Origin: Oscillospiraceae bacterium | Lineage (GTDB): Bacteria > Bacillota > Clostridia > Oscillospirales > Oscillospiraceae | Assembly (NCBI GenBank): GCA_031270395.1 | Contig: JAISXU010000016.1 | Location: forward strand, 1-51,649 | Direction of reading: 5' to 3' | Length of the DNA: 51,649 nt | Shown here: piece after piece, positions 49,708-51,649 of the stretch | Numbering within the stretch: position 1 is the first letter of the stretch | How the letters are laid out: each line of letters begins with the position of its first letter | Program-made: the position numbers and the translations under genes | The notes under the pieces: generated by a model | What the model saw: only the letters and a program-made list of their open reading frames with translations | Database searches by the model: none | What the model was told of the DNA's origin: nothing

Positions 49708-51105
49708 TCATTTGACCGCTATATAGCCTGTTTTTTCCACAAGCTCCTGTCCCTGCGCTGAGAGTATCCAGTCAATCAGCCGCTGCGCGTTCTCCAGCCG
49801 GGCTTTTTCGGCATCGTCTTTCGGCTCGCGGCCCACGACCGTCACGGCATAAAAGGAGTCGCCAAACGGATAGGTGCCATTTGCTATGTTTTCGGGCGTG
49901 GGGGCAATGCCATCGATGGAGAGCAGCTTGACCTGGTTCAGCTCGGCGTCGTTCAGCATGCCTTCGATGTAGAAGCGGAACGAGTAGCCGATGGCGTTCT
50001 TGTAGTTTTTGTAGTTGGCGACGGCGTTGTACAGCCCGCCCATGAATGAATATACCTGTTCACCCTTTGGTTCCATTATCGGAGTATCAGCCATGATTTT
50101 CTGCAGGGCGGTCTGACTGCCGGAGCTTTCCGGGCGCTGGTATGCTTCGATATGGTCATTTGCGCCGCCGACCTCCCGCCAGTTGGTTATCTCACCGGAG
50201 TATATCCCGCGAACCTCCTCCCGCGAAAGGTTCTCCATCTTGTTCTTGCTGTTGACGAGGAACACGAACGCCTCTTTGCCGATTGGCGTCATCTGAAGCT
50301 CCACGCCTTCACGCTCCGCGAGCGCCGCCTGCTCAAGCGAGACGTCCATGAGGAAAGCGATGTCGGCGTAGCCATAGACAAGATTCTCGAACGCGCCGCC
50401 CGTCCGGTTGCAGACGACGGGCGATATGTCTATGGTAAATTCTTTCCCGTCTTCGGCATACTTGGCAATATCAGCGGAGTAGTCCATTTCTTCGGCTTGG
50501 GTCGGCAGCGGGTAGTACGGATTATAATCCCCCTCCGGGTAAGCAGCTCTGACGAAAGCCGAATAGAGCGGATACAGCGCGGTCGCCCCGTCCAGCAGGG
50601 GGTAATTGTCGGTGAATGTAAGCGTGGACGGTTCGTCCAGCAGCTTGACCAGCGTGCTTCCGCCGCCGATTGTTGCGGTATCGCCATACGGCATATATTC
50701 GTTCAGCGAAATCTCCACGTCGCCATCCCTAATTTCGATGAAACTGTTCCGATAGAGACCAACGCCGGCGGCGAAACCCGTCACTATGACGAGCGCTGCA
50801 GCCAGCGTCAGCACGGCGATTCTGCGCGGCTTTGCCTTAAACGGCTTCCAGATGAAAAGCAGGCTTATAAGGAACAGCCCGAGGCAGACGACGACGGCCA
50901 GCCACAACATTGATGTGCCGAACAGCGTGTCGAAAACCGGGAAATCGGCCAATATTTCAAGGATGAAGGCAAGGACAAAGAACGCCTCAAAGCTGAGGAC
51001 ACTTCCGAATATCCTCCAAACAATCGGTTTTTTCATCGCCGCGCCGACTGCAATCCCCACAATCGGCAGCGCGGCAAAAATCAGGAACATACTCTCCAAC
51101 GTCAT
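49708..51105 (-). CDS. membrane-anchored PstS-like phosphate-type binding protein
   Basis: A 465-residue protein. The first about 125 residues hold four predicted transmembrane helices (including FGSVLSFEAFFVLAFILEIL and IAVLTLAAALVIVTGFAAGV), and the remaining about 340 are a periplasmic-type PstS fold: GDTATIGGGSTLVKL, DIAFLMDVSLEQAALAEREG, GIYSGEITNWREVGG and RPESSGSQTALQKIM, the last being the phosphate-loop signature. The multi-helix N-terminus replaces the usual lipoprotein signal. No pstCAB genes are adjacent. GAGGTGA precedes the ATG. A role in phosphate or other oxyanion sensing or binding is likely. Confidence 0.88.
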   Translation of the reverse strand: MTLESMFLIFAALPIVGIAVGAAMKKPIVWRIFGSVLSFEAFFVLAFILEILADFPVFDTLFGTSMLWLAVVVCLGLFLISLLFIWKPFKAKPRRIAVLTLAAALVIVTGFAAGVGLYRNSFIEIRDGDVEISLNEYMPYGDTATIGGGSTLVKLLDEPSTLTFTDNYPLLDGATALYPLYSAFVRAAYPEGDYNPYYPLPTQAEEMDYSADIAKYAEDGKEFTIDISPVVCNRTGGAFENLVYGYADIAFLMDVSLEQAALAEREGVELQMTPIGKEAFVFLVNSKNKMENLSREEVRGIYSGEITNWREVGGANDHIEAYQRPESSGSQTALQKIMADTPIMEPKGEQVYSFMGGLYNAVANYKNYKNAIGYSFRFYIEGMLNDAELNQVKLLSIDGIAPTPENIANGTYPFGDSFYAVTVVGREPKDDAEKARLENAQRLIDWILSAQGQELVEKTGYIAVK

Positions 51106-51227
51106 GCCATCACCTCATCAGTAGTTTGCAATTTCCCAATAGTCATCTTTCTTGGAACCAATTCGTCGAATAACATTTTTCTTGCCAACATCTTGTGGGC
51201 AATATCACGCCAGCGCCCCGCGCACAT
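51102..51227 (-). CDS. possible 41-residue ORF overlapping the PstS-like start
   Basis: A short frame from ATG 51227, ending with an ATGA overlap on the PstS-like start. It reads CAGRWRDIAHKMLARKMLFD, then ELVPRKMTIGKLQTTDEVMA. The overlap would allow translational coupling. No family is recognised, and no good ribosome-binding site was seen. It could equally be chance or the tail of a decayed gene. Confidence 0.25.
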   Translation of the reverse strand: MCAGRWRDIAHKMLARKMLFDELVPRKMTIGKLQTTDEVMA

Positions 51228-51330
51228 AATCGTCAACCTCCTCCAGTATGCCGGGGTCGACGGTAAGATGGAACGGCTCATATGCGACCGCTATGAACGA
51301 CAGTAAATCCGTCCGGCGGTCGAGTTCCAA
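51205..51330 (-). CDS. possible 41-residue ORF or gene tail upstream of the PstS-like gene
   Basis: A frame from TTG 51330 with AAGGAG seven bases upstream. It reads ELDRRTDLLSFIAVAYEPFH and then LTVDPGILEEVDDYVRGALA before TGA. The residue mix looks protein-like (regular hydrophobic and acidic spacing). It may be a real small protein or the C-terminal remnant of a longer one. No family is recognised. Confidence 0.3.
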   Translation of the reverse strand: MELDRRTDLLSFIAVAYEPFHLTVDPGILEEVDDYVRGALA

Positions 51331-51470
51331 GAAAGCTCTCCTTACTGATTAGCGTCAGGCATTCAACCGCTCGCCTTGTTCAGCGCTCTCTGCGGCTACA
51401 GTATACTCGGAAAACCGTGGTACCGCAAGATACCGGTAAGCGACATCATCCTCACGCCCACCGCCGGCGC

Positions 51471-51502
51471 CCGCGGAAATATTTTTCCGCGGAAATATTT
51501 TT
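51471..51502. repeat. two tandem 16-bp repeats
   Basis: CCGCGGAAATATTTTT occurs exactly twice at 51471-51486 and 51487-51502. The bases that follow (TTTTTCTTGGCAACGTCT) also resemble 51171-51190 (TTTTTCTTGCCAACATCT), so part of 51130-51540 seems internally duplicated. No convincing gene was seen in 51331-51562. Confidence 0.7.
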
Positions 51503-51562
51503 CTTGGCAACGTCTCGCGGGCGATATATAACTTGACTTTGACAGCAAAGGAACAAAAACAG

Positions 51563-51597
51563 GCCCACAAAGTCTTGCTGGGCAAGGGTTTGTGGGC
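51563..51597 (-). terminator. intrinsic terminator for a minus-strand gene beyond the right edge
   Basis: GCCCACAAA (51563-51571) pairs with TTTGTGGGC (51589-51597), with an inner CTTGC/GCAAG stem. On the minus strand the T-rich GTTTTTGTTC follows. It implies a gene transcribed leftward from outside the window. Confidence 0.75.
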
Positions 51598-51649
51598 ATT
51601 GTGTATTGATAAAAAGATGTAGAGAAAATCAGGTTTTTTTGACTGAGCC

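Noticed and set aside
51355-51599. 76- and 67-codon minus-strand frames near the right edge
   Set aside because: They begin inside the terminator stem at 51563-51597 and run through tandem 16-bp repeats; no protein-like pattern.
1-51649. tRNA, rRNA, CRISPR arrays, integrases or transposases
   Set aside because: None could be recognised on either strand; the only mobile-element-like signals are the 34810-35007 inverted-repeat element and dispersed palindromes.

Overview
The window looks like chromosomal DNA of a GC-rich (roughly 55-60% by eye) spore-forming Firmicute, probably a clostridial or oscillospiral gut-type anaerobe. The main clues are the purine end steps split between a monofunctional AICAR transformylase and a PurO-type IMP cyclohydrolase, a YlmC/YmxH-type PRC-barrel sporulation gene, an EssC/EsaB (type VIIb secretion-like) locus, and a beta-keto acid cleavage enzyme operon. 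The taxonomic call is inference. Nearly all genes lie on the minus strand. No rRNA, tRNA, CRISPR array, complete insertion sequence or prophage was seen.

Layout. (1) 1-139: three consecutive palindromes. (2) 140-7015: a tightly overlapping purine operon, purE-C-M-N-O-AICAR transformylase-purD, ending with a DUF2238 membrane protein; its promoter is at about 7000. (3) 7041-13170: an Opp/Dpp-type ABC importer operon headed by a cupin-like protein and closed by a clear terminator; a GntR-type palindrome overlaps the promoter. (4) 13396-13671: ylmC/ymxH-like gene on the plus strand. (5) 13763-19127: surface and secreted proteins, namely two tandem stalk-domain/LRR proteins, a zinc-ribbon membrane protein, a small membrane protein and a lipoprotein. 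Two of these genes share a duplicated promoter, leader and signal peptide.

(6) 19222-34780: the most unusual region. In transcription order it holds two PP2C phosphatases, a zinc-ribbon/FHA protein, a Ser/Thr kinase fused to an extracellular solute-binding-like domain, a Ser/Thr kinase with about 14 PASTA repeats and an aromatic-rich tail, an EssC-type FHA/FtsK ATPase, a LytTR regulator, an unknown small protein and an EsaB/YukD ubiquitin-like protein. An AbrB/PIN toxin-antitoxin pair sits between the kinases on the opposite strand. I infer a phosphorylation-controlled, type VII-like export system. No WXG100 substrate, EssA, EssB or EsaA is visible here.

(7) 34810-35007: a 198-bp element with 27-bp terminal inverted repeats. 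(8) 35102-40834: catabolic operon of BKACE, CoA-transferase A, an intruding hypothetical gene, CoA-transferase B, a sodium:solute symporter and LysR, with a likely LysR box at the promoter. (9) 41054-42430: citrate synthase on the plus strand. (10) 42392-48647: a second Opp-type importer operon ending with an NTF2/SnoaL-like gene. (11) 48739-49655: MntA/HepT-type toxin-antitoxin pair and a DUF4143-ATPase remnant. (12) 49708-51649: membrane-anchored PstS-like protein, small upstream ORFs of uncertain status, and a terminator for a gene beyond the right edge.
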